NCBI GenBank assembly: GCA_963922875.1
Contig: CAWUJH010000005.1
Coordinates: forward strand, 248,001-312,000
Source: Ketobacter sp963922875
Lineage (GTDB): Bacteria > Pseudomonadota > Gammaproteobacteria > Pseudomonadales > Ketobacteraceae
Direction of reading: 5' to 3'
DNA: 64,000 nt
Position 1 is the first letter of the stretch. Every line of letters begins with the position of its first letter. A program made the translations under genes and the position numbers. Under the pieces are notes generated by a model that saw only the letters and a program-made list of their open reading frames with translations, did not search any database and had not been told where the DNA came from. Shown here piece after piece: positions 63,326 through 64,000 of the stretch.

Positions 63326-64000
63326 ATGGGAATACAAAAAAGGCGAGTGCCTACCCTCCAGAATCCGTTTCATGAGCCCGTTACCAAAGAATTTAAAATT
63401 CCCGGAGAAATAGCCCGGGAACCGGGTATTTACGAAGAATCCTTAAAAGTTGGATGGGACATCATGCAGCGGCCGGAAACGGCTGCAGGCGTTCCTGCTA
63501 TTGAAAAGCAACACCTTAAGAATCGGATGACGGTGTGGGAGCGGATCAAGGTTTTAACCGATAAAGATCCCATCGTGCTGTACCAAAACTGGGGCAAAAA
63601 TCTCGATGGTGCCTCAATTGTCACGGCGATTGTCAATATTGATGGCCGCGATGTAGCGCTCTATGGCCATGACTTCACGGTTAGAGCGGGCTCCATGGAT
63701 GCAACCAATGGTCGCAAGCTGGCTAATTTGATCAAAATGGCAGGCGAGCGGGGCATCCCTTTAATCGGGATGAACGACTCCGCAGGTGCTTACGTGCCAG
63801 CGGGTGTAGGCGGTCTTGATGGTTACGCGGAAGCCTTTGCTGCATTGCGTCGAATCAGTGGTGTAGTACCCAGTATCATGTGCATGTTTGGCTACAATGC
63901 CGGTGGTGGTGCTTATTTGCCTCGTCAGGGTAGCTTTATGATTCAACCGGAAAATACTTTTTTCGGTTTGACAGGTCCCGGGGTGGTTAAATCCGTACTG
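63326..64000 (+). CDS. Acyl-CoA carboxylase, carboxyltransferase subunit (3' partial)
   Basis: The first 225 residues of a gene that leaves the window. ATG 63326 has AGAGCAGG 5 bases upstream. The text DGRDVALYGHDFTVRAGSM, then LIGMNDSAGAYVPAG and FGYNAGGGAYLPRQG, is the carboxyltransferase fold with the oxyanion loops. It is like propionyl-, methylcrotonyl- or geranyl-CoA carboxylase beta subunits. The exact substrate cannot be set from this part. Confidence 0.88.
   Translation, partial: MGIQKRRVPTLQNPFHEPVTKEFKIPGEIAREPGIYEESLKVGWDIMQRPETAAGVPAIEKQHLKNRMTVWERIKVLTDKDPIVLYQNWGKNLDGASIVTAIVNIDGRDVALYGHDFTVRAGSMDATNGRKLANLIKMAGERGIPLIGMNDSAGAYVPAGVGGLDGYAEAFAALRRISGVVPSIMCMFGYNAGGGAYLPRQGSFMIQPENTFFGLTGPGVVKSVL

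Noticed and set aside
1..64000. Mobile elements, tRNA genes and phage genes
   Set aside because: No transposase or integrase text, terminal inverted repeats around such a gene, or cloverleaf-like segment was seen on either strand.

Overview
The window is about 64 kb of a gammaproteobacterial chromosome. Gene content and order point this way: gpmI-envC-ctpA-yibQ beside yibN-grxC-secB and trmL as in the E. coli yib region, glnA-ntrB-ntrC with a sigma-54 type promoter, typA, and a complete mannose-sensitive haemagglutinin (MSHA) type IV pilus locus. A marine or aquatic relative of Alcanivorax, Ketobacter or the Cellvibrionales would fit, but the genus is a guess. I see no tRNA, rRNA, CRISPR array, insertion sequence or prophage; the one clear broken gene is a pilin remnant near 35.6-35.9 kb.

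Layout. 1-6.1 kb (+): the end of a hybrid kinase or response regulator, then hisB-hisH-hisA-(PlpD-like patatin autotransporter)-hisF-GNAT. 6.1-12.3 kb (-): an unknown conserved protein, then yibQ, ctpA, envC and gpmI (cell-wall division and glycolysis). 12.5-15.0 kb: yibN-like rhodanese, grxC, secB, a lone ParA-type ATPase (-) and trmL. 15.2-18.5 kb (+): DUF3015 protein, DUF4105 protein and a lipoprotein alpha/beta hydrolase. 18.5-26.0 kb (-): an unusual transport locus with three paralogous secreted solute-binding-like proteins, one fused TRAP-type permease, and upstream a large secreted protein of unknown function.

26.2-44.4 kb is surface-pilus territory. An O-antigen-ligase/PglL-like enzyme (-) is followed by two convergent MSHA arms: mshC-D-O-P-Q (+) with an acyltransferase, and mshI-(pilN-like)-J-K-L-E-G-B-A (-). 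Between the arms lies a frameshifted second mshC at exactly the place where mshC would follow mshA in the usual gene order. This suggests that the C-D-O-P-Q-acyltransferase block was inverted out of a once single operon.

44.7-54 kb: a short-chain dehydrogenase, ntrC, ntrB, a DUF4124 protein and glnA (nitrogen control), then tusA with a PP-loop thiolation-type enzyme, and a von Willebrand-like lipoprotein. 54.1-64 kb: typA, a class V aminotransferase, a small membrane protein, a polysaccharide deacetylase-glycosyltransferase pair, a sulfotransferase, a lipoprotein hydrolase with an Asp nucleophile, a small unknown protein, rsmE, and the first part of an acyl-CoA carboxylase carboxyltransferase gene that runs off the end.

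The strongest candidates for something new are the rearranged MSHA locus with its pilin pseudogene, the three-binding-protein TRAP-like locus, the TusA/PP-loop pair, and the hydrophobic insertion in the MshQ adhesin candidate. All calls are by reading; no database search was run.
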